Position numbers and translations under genes: made by a program. From NCBI RefSeq assembly GCF_964204645.1, contig NC_134027.1, positions 24,416,485 to 24,480,484 of the forward strand: a DNA stretch of 64,000 nt. The letters are read 5' to 3'. Positions 23,272-45,297 of the stretch are shown in pieces (the first letter of the stretch is position 1; each line of letters opens with the position of its first letter). A model generated the notes under the pieces. It made no database searches, was not told where the DNA came from, and worked only from the letters and a program-made list of their open reading frames with translations. Source of the stretch: Tubulanus polymorphus. Taxonomy: Eukaryota; Nemertea; Palaeonemertea; Tubulaniformes; Tubulanidae.

Positions 23272-23458
23272 AAGAGTGGAGTCCGAGAGCAATTCGAAGG
23301 TTTAGTGTCCTGCACGCTTAGCGAGTGGGCAGGGGTCTATTCCTACCTCGACTCAAAAAAGAAAATGAAATATAAAGAGTGGGGTCCGAGAGCAATTCGA
23401 AGGTTTAGTGTCCTGCACGCTTAGAGGGCGGGCAGGGGTCTATACCTACCTCGACTCA
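23272..23458 (+). repeat. Two tandem 109-bp units (copy B)
   Basis: Same pair as 16269-16458, again ending in cctacctcgactcaag. Confidence 0.65.
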
Positions 23459-24054
23459 AGTGCTCAAAGTCAGAGAAAAGAGCAAAAACGAAAAATGGCA
23501 AACGAAGGAAAATGGCTGTTTGAGTTTGATTCGTTCCACTGGGTTCAAGTGTTAACTTGAAAAGACAATCAAATTATAAACGGATTATCTATGATTATCT
23601 ATTTAGTAAACATCAGCAGTTCATAATCAACGATTGATAAATCTTATGAATAAGGTTCCATAAAACAACTTGCTTATATAAAACCTCTAGTAGAGAGTAT
23701 AGAAATATCTAATCTAACTATCAACTGTCATTGGTCCACAACAGTTTCATAATAAGAGTGACGACTGGAATTCGTGAAGCAACATAAATAGCCATCATTC
23801 GTGTCCTTGGTTTGTGTTTGCCCTTCTCACAACATTTTGTGGTGAGTGTGGAGGTTTGGTTTGGGCTTATTTCCTCGGTTCGGGTGAACCCTCCGTGTAC
23901 CTCCCCCTTCCTTACAACATTATTGATTAAGTTCGTTAAGTGCAATTGATTGAGGATTTCAATTTATATATGAAATTGATATGATCGTGAAAAATTGCAA
24001 ATTGTTATGTAGTTATTGTACAGATGAGCGGTGTCTGAGGAGGAGACAAGAGAG

Positions 24055-24356
24055 TTGAGGAGGCATTGAGGGAGGGCTAGGTGGGAGGGCTAGGCGGGAG
24101 GGCATTGAGGGATGGGGTGCGGGAGGATGGGAGGGAAGGGGTGCGGGAGGATGGGAGGGAAGGGGTGCGGGAGGGTGGGAGGGAAGGGGTGCGGGAGGGA
24201 AGGAGGGCGGGAGGTAAGGGGTGCGGGAGGGAAGGGCCGCGGGAGGGAAGGGGCGAGGGAGGGCGGGAGGGAAGGGGCGAGGGAGGGCGGGAGGGATGGG
24301 GTGAGGGAGGGCGGGAGGGTTGGGGTTTGGGAGGGTCGGGTCGGGAGGTTAGGTGA
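24055..24356 (+). repeat. G-rich minisatellite, second block of copy B
   Basis: gggagggaaggggtgc- and gggagggaaggggcga-type units are less regular than in copy A. It is again a G-quadruplex candidate, with open frames that are a repeat artefact. Confidence 0.8.
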
Positions 24357-24619
24357 GTCGAAATGTTCTGATGTTTTAGTTAGACGGATGGGAATCTAGT
24401 GAAGATGAGAGAACATTAAATCACTGTTCAATCACAGGATGAAGTAATGTAGTGATCTGTAATCTGTACACAATGTTACATGTATCTGTAATCAGTATGA
24501 AATAAGTACAGCAGTTTAATCTACAGAAATCCTGTACTGTTTCTGTCTGATTGATTGATAACTTTTGAGATGTTAAATTCTGCTCTATTGTCACTGATTA
24601 TTGTTTCTTTTTCTTTTAG

Positions 24620-25800
24620 TTAAACAGGCTCACTCATTAAAAAGTTAGGTAAGTACAAAACTCGTAATGAATTTTTCTACAGAATTCTTCACAGTCTTTC
24701 TGTTATTATTTTACTCTCATTTACAGGATGAGATACACACTGCAGCACCAGCACCAGCAGGTAAAAAACCTGTAAGAAATTTTTTTTTTAGAGAACTGTT
24801 CTATATGAAATATTATATCTGTTTATGTTTCCAGCATTCAATCACTCAAAGATCACTGCTTAGTTTGAAGTGAGTTTTCAATCGTTAAAACTCATTTATG
24901 CCCTGATCAAAGTTGGAATTATCGAGATCTTTATGTTTTTCACACATATTTTCAGTGAACAGAGCTATGGAGGTTTTTGCACCCAACAGTCAATCTCAAA
25001 TACCGCTGGCTTGAAACATTAGTGAAAATGGTAAGTTTTTGATTTGGTGTGAAACTACTCTTATTTGAAACAACTTAACTGACAATTTCTAACATTTGTT
25101 TTTAGGAGCTGAAATTAGTGGAACCCTTGACAGAATCTGTGAACAGTAAACATTGGGAATTCACTTCACATTTGTTAAAGATGGACATCACTTTAGATCC
25201 TCAAAACAAAAACGGTACCTGTAAATATCTACAGATTCTAGTCTCTGTTTGACTGATCATGTTAATGAGTGAAGGCGAATTTTCAATCACTTCTATTCTG
25301 GTCAAAGATCAAATCATCAAAATTATACAACTTTTTTATTCAAGGGCCCAAAATGGAGCAGAACTTGCAGTAAACATTGCGCTCTACAAATCAAACACAA
25401 GTCAGAAGTGGTGAGTTTTATATCGATTTATTGCAGTAATTTGTGGTGATCTTCAAATCAAGTCCAGAAAATGATGTGTTTTTGATCGGTCAATGTTGGC
25501 AGGTATCAACGCTTTACTAGAGGACGCAGTCTTAAAGCTACGATCAAACACCTCAGAAATCTGCATACACTCAACACGTTGTGATAAACTATTCATTAAC
25601 CTGGTAGGTTTTCTGTTAATCGAACAAAAACAAATTGCAGTTTCTCTTTATTTCATTAACCATTTTCTGGCATAATTTTCTCCTTCCAGAACGCAATACA
25701 CCCAACACTAATTGGAGCTGGAGAAATTAAGAATGTTCACCTTCAAAGAGTGAAGAAGCTCTAGTCGTTGCTGAAGCTGCTATTAGTTTAAGAAACATAG
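24620..25800 (+). pseudogene. Series of exon-like blocks, copy B (unrecognised)
   Basis: Blocks correspond to those of copy A: 24956-25030, 25106-25220 and 25345-25410, plus blocks starting near 25500 and 25689. Individual blocks read like protein (for example VEPLTESVNSKHWEF in 25106-25220, GINALLEDAVLKLRSNTSE near 25502). Phases between neighbouring blocks do not match, and stops appear when they are joined. A further candidate block at about 25887-25973 (MTLGSEILLDGTELIRYKF) lies at and just beyond the duplication edge. I cannot name the family. A diverged gene with an exon structure I mis-read is possible. Confidence 0.35.
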
Positions 25801-25890
25801 TAATTTTCTCTCTATACCTGGTTCTAGCTTGTTTTAAAACTTCACACTTCAATTATTTATATATGTTTATTTTCTCAGAAAATCATCAGT

Positions 25891-28620
25891 TCTCTTAACT
25901 TCATGACATTATGACTCTTGGAAGTGAAATTCTGCTAGATGGCACTGAGCTAATCCGATACAAGTTTAGAAATGGTGAGTTTTTCATCACTCCACTGCTC
26001 TAAATTGATAATATTCGAACAATAAATTATTCTGTACCGAATTTTATGTGTGATTATCCGGAAAGAAGTGCGGCTGCTGCTGATGCTGCTGCTGATGCTG
26101 AATCCTCAATCAATTCTGCTCAACACTAGTTTGAAAACGATTGATTTTCTAATTGAATTTAGCCCCAATTTCTGACTGCTATAATTTTCTTAATACGTTG
26201 CTAATTCTTTTCATAGTATAATGATTTATTGCAGCATGAAATTTGTCAAATAGAATAATTTGAAAACTGATCAGAGATTGAATATTGGTGTTGGATTATC
26301 AAGAATTATAAGGTAATTATTCATTCTAGTTTCCGAAATATTTCATGAAAACAATTCCCACTTGCCTGTTAATTCAATCGAACATTTTCAACATAATATT
26401 TGCAGACGCAAGTTTTCTCTCCCTTTCTAGGACGAAGTGGGGACCAATATTCCATTTGACAAGGACAGGGACTAGCCATCTAGCTGGAGATTGATATGCT
26501 GCCACTCATTTCCGAGATGTGTAATTTTAAAGTTTAAAGTCAAATATATTACCGGTATTATATTGTGCTGGCTGGCACGGGATGGTGACTGTTGTTCTGT
26601 TTGTGATGGTTTCATGGACTGCGTATCACATATCCATAAAAACAATTGAGTTATCCCCTGATTTGTCTCACAAAGCTGTAACGTAATTTTTGCTAACAAA
26701 GCCCGTCTCGGGCATAGAATAATGATTTAAACCTCGCTATATGCAAATTTAAAAGATTCAGAATCAAGAATCAGAATCAAAATAGTGAAAGCAAATGAAG
26801 AAATAACTAGAACAACCTATGCCTAAAATAACAAAACCTCTCAACAAGCACTTAAACACCCTCTAGCTTTACTTTCCACTATTAACTTTTTTTCCCTCTC
26901 TATTTTTCCCTGTTTTGGTTATTTCTTCAGACTTGACGATGGTCTCTAGAGACTCTTACTTATTTTGTCGTCTAATACTTTTAAATTTGTGTAAAGTGGG
27001 TTTTACTGAAAATTAATTAGTTTAATTTTGGAGTGAATATAGCTGTAAAGCAGCGATAATGGGTTTTCTGCCTTGCCAAGCTAATCACAATTGAGGGAAT
27101 TGGAGAAAATTGGAGCTTTCTGAGATGGATCAAGGGCATGGGATAATTTACGCACTCCATGTAACTGCATTAGTTTGTAATTGTTTGTACCTCTGGACCC
27201 GGTTTCATTGGTTTGGTTGTATTAGATTTATATGATACACATGTATGATGTAAATGGACATATTTTAAGTCACTCAATCAATGAAACCAAAACTTGAATT
27301 TGTAAATGTATGAACTTGTGTGATATTGTAAATGGACATATTTTGTTAAATGGATATATTTTGTATGACTGTAAGTCCCACAATCAATGAAACCAAAAAG
27401 TTGAATATCGACAGGTTTTCTTTATTTATTATGGGACAATAATATTTCGTGCGAACTGACGTTTCTGCTTTATTATTTGAAATAAAGATGAATTTTCTGT
27501 GTTGTTCTAGTTATGAATACAGACGCCAGCAGTTTCACACACTCAGTGCGTCACATCCCACTGGTTCAGTTTCATAGAAATGATTTACTCAAAAAGTACC
27601 GGTATATTCATTCATTGAGTCGGTAAACTCGAATTGAGTAATTGGTTTTTTTAAGAAATTGAGCCGAGGGTCCAGTTTCACAAACCAAGTCTGAATCAAA
27701 GTGAAGTTTTATGAAATTTAGCCGAGGGTCCTTTCGACATGGAATTGTTGAATTGCAGTTGACCCTATGTACCGGTTTGTGAAACGGATCACGTGGACCC
27801 GGTTTCATAAACATAGTTTAACTCTAAAATTGATTCAAACTGAATTAAATACCGTACTAACTCGCTATTTAGTGTGCGAAACTGCAGCATTTAAAACTGA
27901 TTGAAATCCTTTCGCATAAAAAGCCAAATCCTACCTAGGGCAGCTCAGGGGCGTAGCCACCTAAAATTCAATGGTGCGAGAATCCGGAGCGCACATCCAA
28001 ACGAGCGCGTAAGGCGCGATGTCCAGAAGGGTGGTTGAGGGGCCCTCCCAAGAAAATTTCGATATATGTCGCAGTTGTCGCTCCGGTGGCTACGCCCCTG
28101 TGGATACGGTTTCACAGATATGATTAACTTAAAGAGCAGATGAAAAAATTAATCGACATGTACTTGGCCTTTTGTCAGACTTGATCCCGCTTGAACACAA
28201 ATTTCTTCACAAATTCAGTTTTAAAGTTGATTGTGTTGTGAAACTACGGTCCCTGGTGTTGGGCACATGAAATTGTTCATTTAGTCTTCGCGAGGATTCA
28301 TACCCTGGCATTCGAGGATTCATTGACTTTACCCTGGGTGGTGAAGCTTTCATTTTCCGTTTTCATAAGTAACGCGCATAGCTTTAGTATTTGGTGTGGC
28401 CAAAGCTTTTTATGACAAATACATGTTAACAAGGTTGTAAAACAATGCTACAAAATAAAGAGACAAATGTTGCTGTTTGCGTCTTGTTATTTAAACATTT
28501 TTCGGAAAAAAAGCCAGACTATTCGGGGTGAAACCGGGGCACCCCTGGTTCATCCTCAGCATCAGGACCACTGAAATCAGGAGTCGTAATTTCTGGGATC
28601 GAACCCGGGACATCCGCCTA
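25891..28620. other. Intergenic; dispersed repeats, no confident gene
   Basis: A ctgctgatg run is at about 26070-26103. Two related stretches at 27230-27420 contain gtaaatggacatatttt. Between about 27660 and 28250 several copies of a ggtttcata/ggtttcaca motif suggest an old dispersed repeat. At about 28590-28612 the minus strand has a good B-box (gggttcgatccc), apparently a tRNA-derived head leading into the hairpin at 28621. No coding exon is convincing. Confidence 0.45.
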
Positions 28621-28880
28621 GTTTATCAACGATGCTATGATCGCCATCTATTGGAATTTGGCTGAACTGACTAGACAGCTCTTACATGTCCCACTGACTT
28701 TTATCCGGTAAAATCACACTCGCCATCTGGTGGATATAACCATCATTAGACTGTAGTTGCATAGGAATCCACCAGGTGGCGAGTGTGATTTTACCGGATA
28801 AAGTCAGTGGGACATGTAAGAGCTGTCTAGTCAGTTCAGCCAAATTCCAATAGATGGCGATCATAGCATCATTGATAAAC
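28621..28880. repeat. 260-bp near-perfect inverted repeat (hairpin)
   Basis: Arms of about 115 bp (28621-28735 and 28767-28880) differ by only about three changes, one of them a 1-bp indel, around a loop of about 31 bp. Landmarks are gatgctatgatcgcc, agacagctcttacatgtccc and taaaatcacactcgcca, with their complements. There is no ORF and no obvious target duplication. The nearby tRNA-like B-box on the left suggests a SINE inserted as an inverted pair, but this is inference. Confidence 0.9.
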
Positions 28881-30642
28881 AGAAGTTAGCACATAACAGA
28901 AATGACTTATTTTGACTATGCATGGAGATTCAAAAAAAAAACTATAGCAAATACTTATCAGAGTAATCATTCTGACAACTGCAATCATTAATTGCCACTT
29001 TTCAGAGTGAAAATTTATCGAAGGCGAAGTGCGTTGAATGCGCGCGGCCGTAAAATGCCTGCGGTTATCTGGGTATTCTCGGAGCCAACCCGTTATCGCC
29101 TTCATTATAATAATCCAAATAAATTCAAATTGAATTGTATTGTTCCAAAATGAATCATCGAAGATTTGACGCCCGAGCTTTTCTATAAACAATTACTGGA
29201 TTATTTACCCACTCGGTAAGCTTAATTGATAAGATCATTTGATGAATATTGTGTAACAACAACCCCACCCCAACTGGTGGCAACTAATTACTCTGTCTAA
29301 CGAACGTTAAAGTAGTAAATGAATGGTCACTTCTTCCACAGCTTCCTTATCCTTAGTTAGTTACCTAATCGTTGGTGGTAAGCTTTTTATAATCGGATGG
29401 GCTTATACCAACGTTAGGGATGACAAGGACCAAAACACGGTTGAAAAAAGTAACACTTCAAAAATATATTTTCTATTCACTTCAGTCCACAATTAATGGC
29501 TTTATTCACAAACTAACACAGGTACCTTTCGAAATAATCCAATTTTATGTATGTTTCGAGTGATTAATCAACATTATTTTGAGAAATTAATTAAATTCTC
29601 CACAAATTTCGCCATTGGCCGCCATTTCTCTGTATTGCACATGTGGCATGATAAGACAAGGGGACCTACAAGGATTTATATAAAACTTCCAAGACGAAAC
29701 GACAATTTTTATTTTTGATGGTTTTCCAACTTTCATTTCAAGTCTTCGTGTTTTCCATAATAAATAATAAAATAATAAATTTCTGGTATAAGAAAAATGT
29801 GAATAAGTGTTGATTTTTTAATTTTTTTAAATTTCGTCGTTTCGCTTTGTTAGTTTGTGCTGTTGTCCTGGCCTCAGTCCACAGGTGCCAGTATCTCCAG
29901 TAATTTTCAAAATGGCAGCTGTTGACTGGACGGAAATTTACTCTCACTTTACGGCCGATTTGCACATGGATTAAGATCGTCAGGTGAGGTGTTATAGGTA
30001 TCAGACAAACTACTAATCTGTTGTGCGTCGATTACAACAAAAATGAGACAGATATCTTAAGAGACAATGAAATGCCAGGCAAATTACTCGTCAGTCAAAT
30101 TGGCTGACGAAGATTTCATACAAAAATGACCTTCCCATTCCTGACTGTGGTTTGTGAAAATATCCGATCGTGAAACTAAACCACAGTCAGGTTACTGACT
30201 ACCTTATCCTGTTCTTCATTCTCTTCATTCATCAACCAACCAAAACCTCTTGCCAAACTCGGGTCTGATTTGATCATTGGCGATTCATTCTTAAATAAGA
30301 AAACTTATCTCGATATGTTAGGTTGAGGCGGTGATTCGGTCAAGACTCGTTTGTCGGATTGAAGGACACTTTTTTTGCTGACGAGGGCTCTGCCTACGCG
30401 CGGGGGGTTGATGATGATATACGATATAGGGTTTAACTGCGGTTTAATTTGGTCATCTTTCCACTGTGTGGCGCTAGTATTGCTAAAGAATAGTGTTATA
30501 GTTAGGTAATGGTTAGGTAAACCGAAGGGACGCCTCAACTGCTCGCTCTTGACCCAAGAGCAGAAATCAGGTGCTGTGGAAATTGTTTACATTTTGTCAG
30601 ATTTTTTACTTCTAGAAGCTCGGTGCCCGCTCATCAATCATC
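28881..30642. other. Intergenic, upstream of the two-exon gene; no gene seen
   Basis: A short plus-strand ATG frame at about 29911 (MAAVDWTEIYSHF...) has good start context but only 20 codons and no clear donor. Near 30110-30190 a small imperfect inverted repeat (cctgactgtggttt / aaaccacagtcagg) is visible. Otherwise the sequence is AT-rich with no assigned content. The promoter of the gene at 30643 should lie at the right end. Confidence 0.4.
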
Positions 30643-32567
30643 ATGGCCGCTCGGCACGAGATGAAACGAACGCACAAATCAGCAGCGACGCGTGGCGATC
30701 GTCTGAACGTGATCGCGCGATTCTGGAGTAAACCTACCCCGCATCGGATACACATCGTCGACAAGGGGCCGAAATCGGGCGTCGTCATCGTCGCCGAATC
30801 GAAGGACATCGCCGCCTGGTGGATCAGTACGTTCAAGACGGCGTACCCGCAGGATAAAGGCGCGGAGTCGGGCTCGATTGTGAAGCTGCGCCCCGAACCG
30901 GGTGTGTCGTTGAAAGTCAACTCGAAAGACGGTAGTTTGTGCATCGGCGGACGGAATCATTGGGTTTGGTTCACGGAGAATTTCGAAACGATTCTCGACA
31001 GCGGTTTGTACATCGACGCCGTCGACGGTCACACCGGTCAGTTCCGGTACAGCGAGTTGATGGAGGTGCTCGATAAAGAGTTGGATATGGGAGACGATAT
31101 GGAGGTATGTCTATAGGGGTGGAGTGAACCAAAACATAGGCAATGTGAATATCAAAGGGTTCATAGTGGTCCTTGAAAGTCATGAAATGGGAATGGGACA
31201 ATTCAAGGCCTTGAGTCATGGAGTGGCCTCTAAAATCCTTGAATCAGAATGACATCCTTACCCCACTAATATATTTTGAAAACTTTTGGTCAAATACAAT
31301 CGATTGTAGAGGCCTGCATTATAGGCCTATCAGATCTTGGTCATTGTATCATTTGGTCTAGTTCACTAGTCTGGTAAGAATTTGGTTTAGTTCACACTAG
31401 TCTGGTAAGAATGATAGTCATTGGAGAACAGAGGTAATTCTAAAGCGGTCATTTTAATTCAGTCAAGGATGTGTCCTGGGACCTGATTGATAGACAGTAC
31501 TTATATGTATATTAACAGTTAGTACAATTCAAATCGGGTCATGTAATTTGGATCAAAATGAAATGGGGTCAAAAGGTCTTTGAAAGTCATGGAATGAGAC
31601 TGGTCATGTAGACTATGAACCCTGATATGAGAATAATCAAATTCATTTTTTGCAGATGGTGATGCTGATTAAAGATCTGCCGCGGGCCGGGGCCGTGCGC
31701 AACGGTCCGAAATACATCTACATATTCTGGAAAGCGTTGCTGCACCGGTGGATGACGCAGAGCGCCGAGATCACGATCGCGACGCCGAAACTTGACGCGC
31801 GACGCCTCGCCGAGATCTACCTGCTCGCGATACGCAACCACCTGGCATCGTTCCGGGCGCGTCTCGTCACGCAGAAAATCTGCGACGGCCGGCTGCACTT
31901 CAAACGCGTGCAGAAAGACGCGATCGCGATCATGCAGAAAGTGCGCGGCCTCTCGGGCAAAAAGGGCTTCGTGACGAACGAGAAGATCAAATGGGCGTTG
32001 AACGCCGTGCGCGTCGCGTTCATGACGTTCAATTGTAATTTCATCTCGGGGGCGGTCAGCGACGAACGCAACGAGATCCTCGTCACGTCGGCCGCTTTCC
32101 ACGCCGACAACTTCGCCGTCAACAAACGCGACTCGGTTTGTTTCTCGCGTATGACGCGTCGCGGACTGTCCGAGTTTTACCTGCAACCGTTGGGCGTCGA
32201 GCCGATCACCGCGCAGACCGGGCGTCTGCCGCGTACGAACGAGCCGCCGATTAATTACGACACGATCAAAGCGTCGTACGCCTCGAACGCGTCGCTCGCG
32301 TCATTCGACCCGGACGCGATGGCCAGTCACCAGATCAGTTTCGACACCGAGTGGTCGGGCTCGACGGCGACGCGCGACGACGCCGACCTCGCCGACTGCG
32401 AGACTATCGACCGGAAACTCGAGGCGAAGAAGCTCGCCGCCGATTTAGAACTCGACGAAGTGAACAAGTTTTCGGCGGAACTCGACGCGAAGTTGGTGAA
32501 AAAACGAACCCATTCGTTTTCGTCGTTTAAACTGGCGCAATCGATGGGTTCTTTAGATTCTATCTAA
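30643..32567 (+). CDS. Unrecognised conserved-looking protein, two exons; possible phospholipase-D-like fold
   Basis: Exons 30643-31104 and 31656-32567 join in phase 0 (atggag|gtatgt ... tttgcag|atggtg), giving 456 residues. Both exons are GC-rich against AT-rich flanks, a strong coding signal. There is no signal peptide or membrane segment, so it is probably intracellular. Residues 191-250 read like a PLD-superfamily half: AEITIATPKLDARRL followed by H235-x-K237-x4-D242, an exact HxK(x)4D. A second such motif is not clear (FHADNFAVNKRD lacks the spacing), so catalysis is doubtful. The N-terminal 154 residues (KPTPHRIHIVDKG..., WISTFKTAYPQD...) match nothing I know. The C-terminus ends in the first unit of a 37-bp tandem triplication. 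Function unassigned. Confidence 0.85.
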
Positions 32568-32641
32568 ACTCGCTCAATCGATGGGTTCTTTAGATTCTAT
32601 CTAAACTCGCTCAATCGATGGGTTCTTTAGATACTATTTAG
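32531..32641 (+). repeat. 37-bp tandem triplication across the stop codon
   Basis: Three copies of actcgctcaatcgatgggtt-ctttagattctatctaa follow one another. The stop codon of the gene lies in the first copy and the other two are in the 3' UTR. The third is slightly diverged. Confidence 0.9.
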
Positions 32642-33487
32642 ATGTGAAAGAGTTGAAGTATATATTTTAAACCCCATGGTGCAGTCTCAAGAAAAATTCT
32701 AGCATTCCTTCATTGGTCTAGGGTCGGGGAAATATAGAGGAATTTTCAAATTCCTGATCTGTAAGAAGCCTGAAACTCTTATTGTGGAGTCCAAAAATGG
32801 TAGTCGTACCATAAGCTATTATTCTAATGCCTTAAGACTTAAGTAAGATTTAAGGATTGAAAATCAGTTCAGGAGAAAAACAAGTTTGAATCAGGTTGTG
32901 TCAATAGTGAGTCTCTACAATATCATATTCATACACAAATTTATGCAAACTGAATAAATTTTAAACTCGTACAGTAGACTCTGCTTATCTCGGGATATTT
33001 ATTGGAATATTTTTTTCTCATGTGTAGGGAGGGTATCATCCAACTCGGATATTCTCGAGATACACAGTGAAAATTTGCACTGTCCAAAAAAAATCATACT
33101 CGAGCGCGGTCTACATTGTATTCGTCCATCTTAAACAAGGCACATTCCAATTATCATGAATAAAATTGATGTTCGTCCACAAGTTTTCATCCACTGATCA
33201 CTAAAATATGCGGTGTCACCTTTTCAGGGTCAAATTCCATCCAAACTTAGATGAAAAATGGCGGTTTGTCCCTCCCTTGTTTGTCCAATGAAATTTTCGT
33301 CCACTGATCACACAAGTATATGAATGTATTTTATCAGTTTTATTTATACGTGCTATATTGGTAATATATTCTATACACTTCGATGTACATTTTAATGTTT
33401 ATGTAAATCTATGTATGCGTCTATGGATGTTTTGTATATTTTGCTTCCGATCCATAGTTTTATGATGCGAAAGTTTTGGTAAATAAA
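32568..33487 (+). other. 3' UTR of the two-exon gene, with poly(A) signal
   Basis: AATAAA at 33482-33487 is followed by gcattcctacatatag, a plausible cleavage region. This gives a 3' UTR of about 0.9 kb. A stretch at about 32970-33080 resembles pogo-type repeat ends (cagtagactctgcttatctcgg). Confidence 0.55.
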
Positions 33488-33659
33488 ATATTGCATTCCT
33501 ACATATAGTAAACTTGTATGTCATTGACTTTTGATGTGGATGCAGTTTCATCAGTTACGAAGATCGTCTCTGGAACCATTTAATTCATGATTATCGCGAC
33601 TGATATCATTCCTCCAAGTACGGACAGAAAGCTCGACATGTCTGCAGAAATTGATTAAT

Positions 33660-34335
33660 TCAGTGGAACCTCGTTACAACGAACTTCAGGAGACCAGAAA
33701 ATCTGTTCGTTATAACCGATAGTTCACTGTTATATCCAGTATGAAATTACAATGGAACCTCGTTACAACGAACTTCAGAAGACCAGAAAATCTGTTCGTT
33801 ATAACCGATAGTTCACTGTTATATCCAGTATGAAATTACAATGGAACCTCGTTACAACGAACTTCAGGAGACCAGAAAATCTGTTCGTTATAACCGATAG
33901 TTCACTGTTATATCCAGTATGAAATTACAATGGAACCTCGTTACAACGAACTTCAGGAGACCAGAAAATCTGTTCGTTATAACCGATAGTTCACTGTTAT
34001 ATCCAGTATGAAATTACAATGGAACCTCGTTACAACGAACTTCAGGAGACCAGAAAATCTGTTCGTTATAACCGATAGTTCACTGTTATATCCAGTATGA
34101 AATTACAGTGGAACCTCGTTACAACGAACTTCAGAAGACCGGAAAATCTGTTCGTTATAACTGATAGTTCACTGTTATATCCAGTATGAAATAACAGTGG
34201 AACCTCGTTACAACGAACTACAGGAGACCAGAAAATCTGTTCCTTATAACCAATTGTTCAGTTATATCCAGTATGAGATTACAGTGGAACCTCGTTAGAA
34301 CGAACTTCAGACCAGAAAATATGTTCGTTGTAACT
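33660..34335 (+). repeat. 89-bp satellite array 1 (about 8 units)
   Basis: Units start tggaacctcgttacaacgaac and include ctgttcgttataaccgatag and actgttatatccagtatg. Starts fall at about 33663, 33752, 33841, 33930, 34019, 34108, 34197 and 34284. The first five are almost identical; the last two or three decay, as expected at an array edge. The same unit in reverse orientation forms array 2 at 53985-55855. The sequence resembles ends of pogo/Tigger-like transposons. Confidence 0.95.
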
Positions 34336-35377
34336 GACGGATCACTTTTATCCAGGATGGAGTTACTGGCAAGTAAATGGGTTCCAACCCAGTATAGTAC
34401 CTCCACCAAAGCTGGTTCTTGGGTCTCACCCATCATAGCCCAGTTTATCGGTCATCAGTCCTCTGATGCCTCTCCTTGTAGGTTCTGCAAAACTGTCGAT
34501 AACCAGTGATGTTATCAGAAATAGAAACAGGAAAATTTCAGTAAACGATTACGTAGATGGAATGATAAACAAGATTCTGCCAAAAGAACTGAAGAGGAAA
34601 ACGTTTCGTAGTAAATTTTCTACAAAGGTATACAGTAGCTTTATTTGCAAGTCGATCATGATTATTTATTTACAAAGTTTTTGAACACAATTCGGGATAT
34701 CTCTCACTTCATACAAATATAATCAACAGTCAGTTCCAATATCTTCTACAATCTACACTAGCGACTAATAAATGCATATTAATTGAATATACATAAGAAA
34801 TGCACAATTGTTTCACACAATTTTAAGTACATAGATCATCACCTGAACACTATCGGTAACAATATACAAAATGCAAATTGTGTTTATTTCAAAAATATGA
34901 GGTACATACCGGTAGGTGCAATTATCGAGGTATCAAAGTCTTTACCTTACTCAGTGTAGTCGAGCACTAATTCAAGTACAGTTCAAAGTAAATTACAATA
35001 CAGAGATGATTTTCCCGGACCAGATCATACCTGCAGGTCGCAAGACGTCACCTCTGGTAATCACCCACAATAATTTGACCCGTGCTTAAATTTTCGACGT
35101 TAACTGTGGGACCAACTTTGTCCCGCGTCAAAACAAGCATTTGGAAACGGTGTAAACAGTTGGCCTGGGTCAAAAACGTTCGCGTGATCACGAATAGTCT
35201 GAACACAATATTCACGCAAATATTGACTCATAAAAGACCGAACTTTACACAGAATATTCCTTAAAGTGCGAAACAGTTTTTTTTAGAAATGTCTTTCGTA
35301 ATCCTTAGTCCGAGTGAGGAGGATACGCTTTGGAAATTCTTCACAGATCGAGCTCGCTCCTCCGTCTAGAGTGAATC
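34336..35377. other. Spacer holding the MCM2 3' UTR
   Basis: Minus-strand AATAAA candidates occur at 34645-34640 and nearby, so the MCM2 3' UTR probably runs about 0.7 kb from 35377. MCM2 and the two-exon gene are thus tail to tail, with satellite array 1 between them. No other gene is seen. Confidence 0.5.

Positions 35378-45297
<9,920 letters not shown>

Larger units (their letters stand above)
19009..25890 (+). repeat. Tandem segmental duplication, copy B (about 6.9 kb)
   Basis: This is a direct repeat of 11535-18977, beginning gcaaccagtctacatgtgcgc and ending near gaaaatcatcagt. It lacks the 838-bp insert of copy A, has a 310-bp MITE at 22498-22807 that copy A lacks, and a shorter cagcac tract. 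Substitutions are scattered, so the event is not brand new. The right flank after 25890 is unique. Confidence 0.9.

Noticed and set aside
29911-29973. Short ATG frame MAAVDWTEIYSHF with good start context
   Set aside because: Only 20 codons, no donor site, and nothing downstream to join.
31587-32186. 199-residue minus-strand frame
   Set aside because: It is antisense to exon 2 of the two-exon gene, with an open frame caused by GC-rich codon bias.
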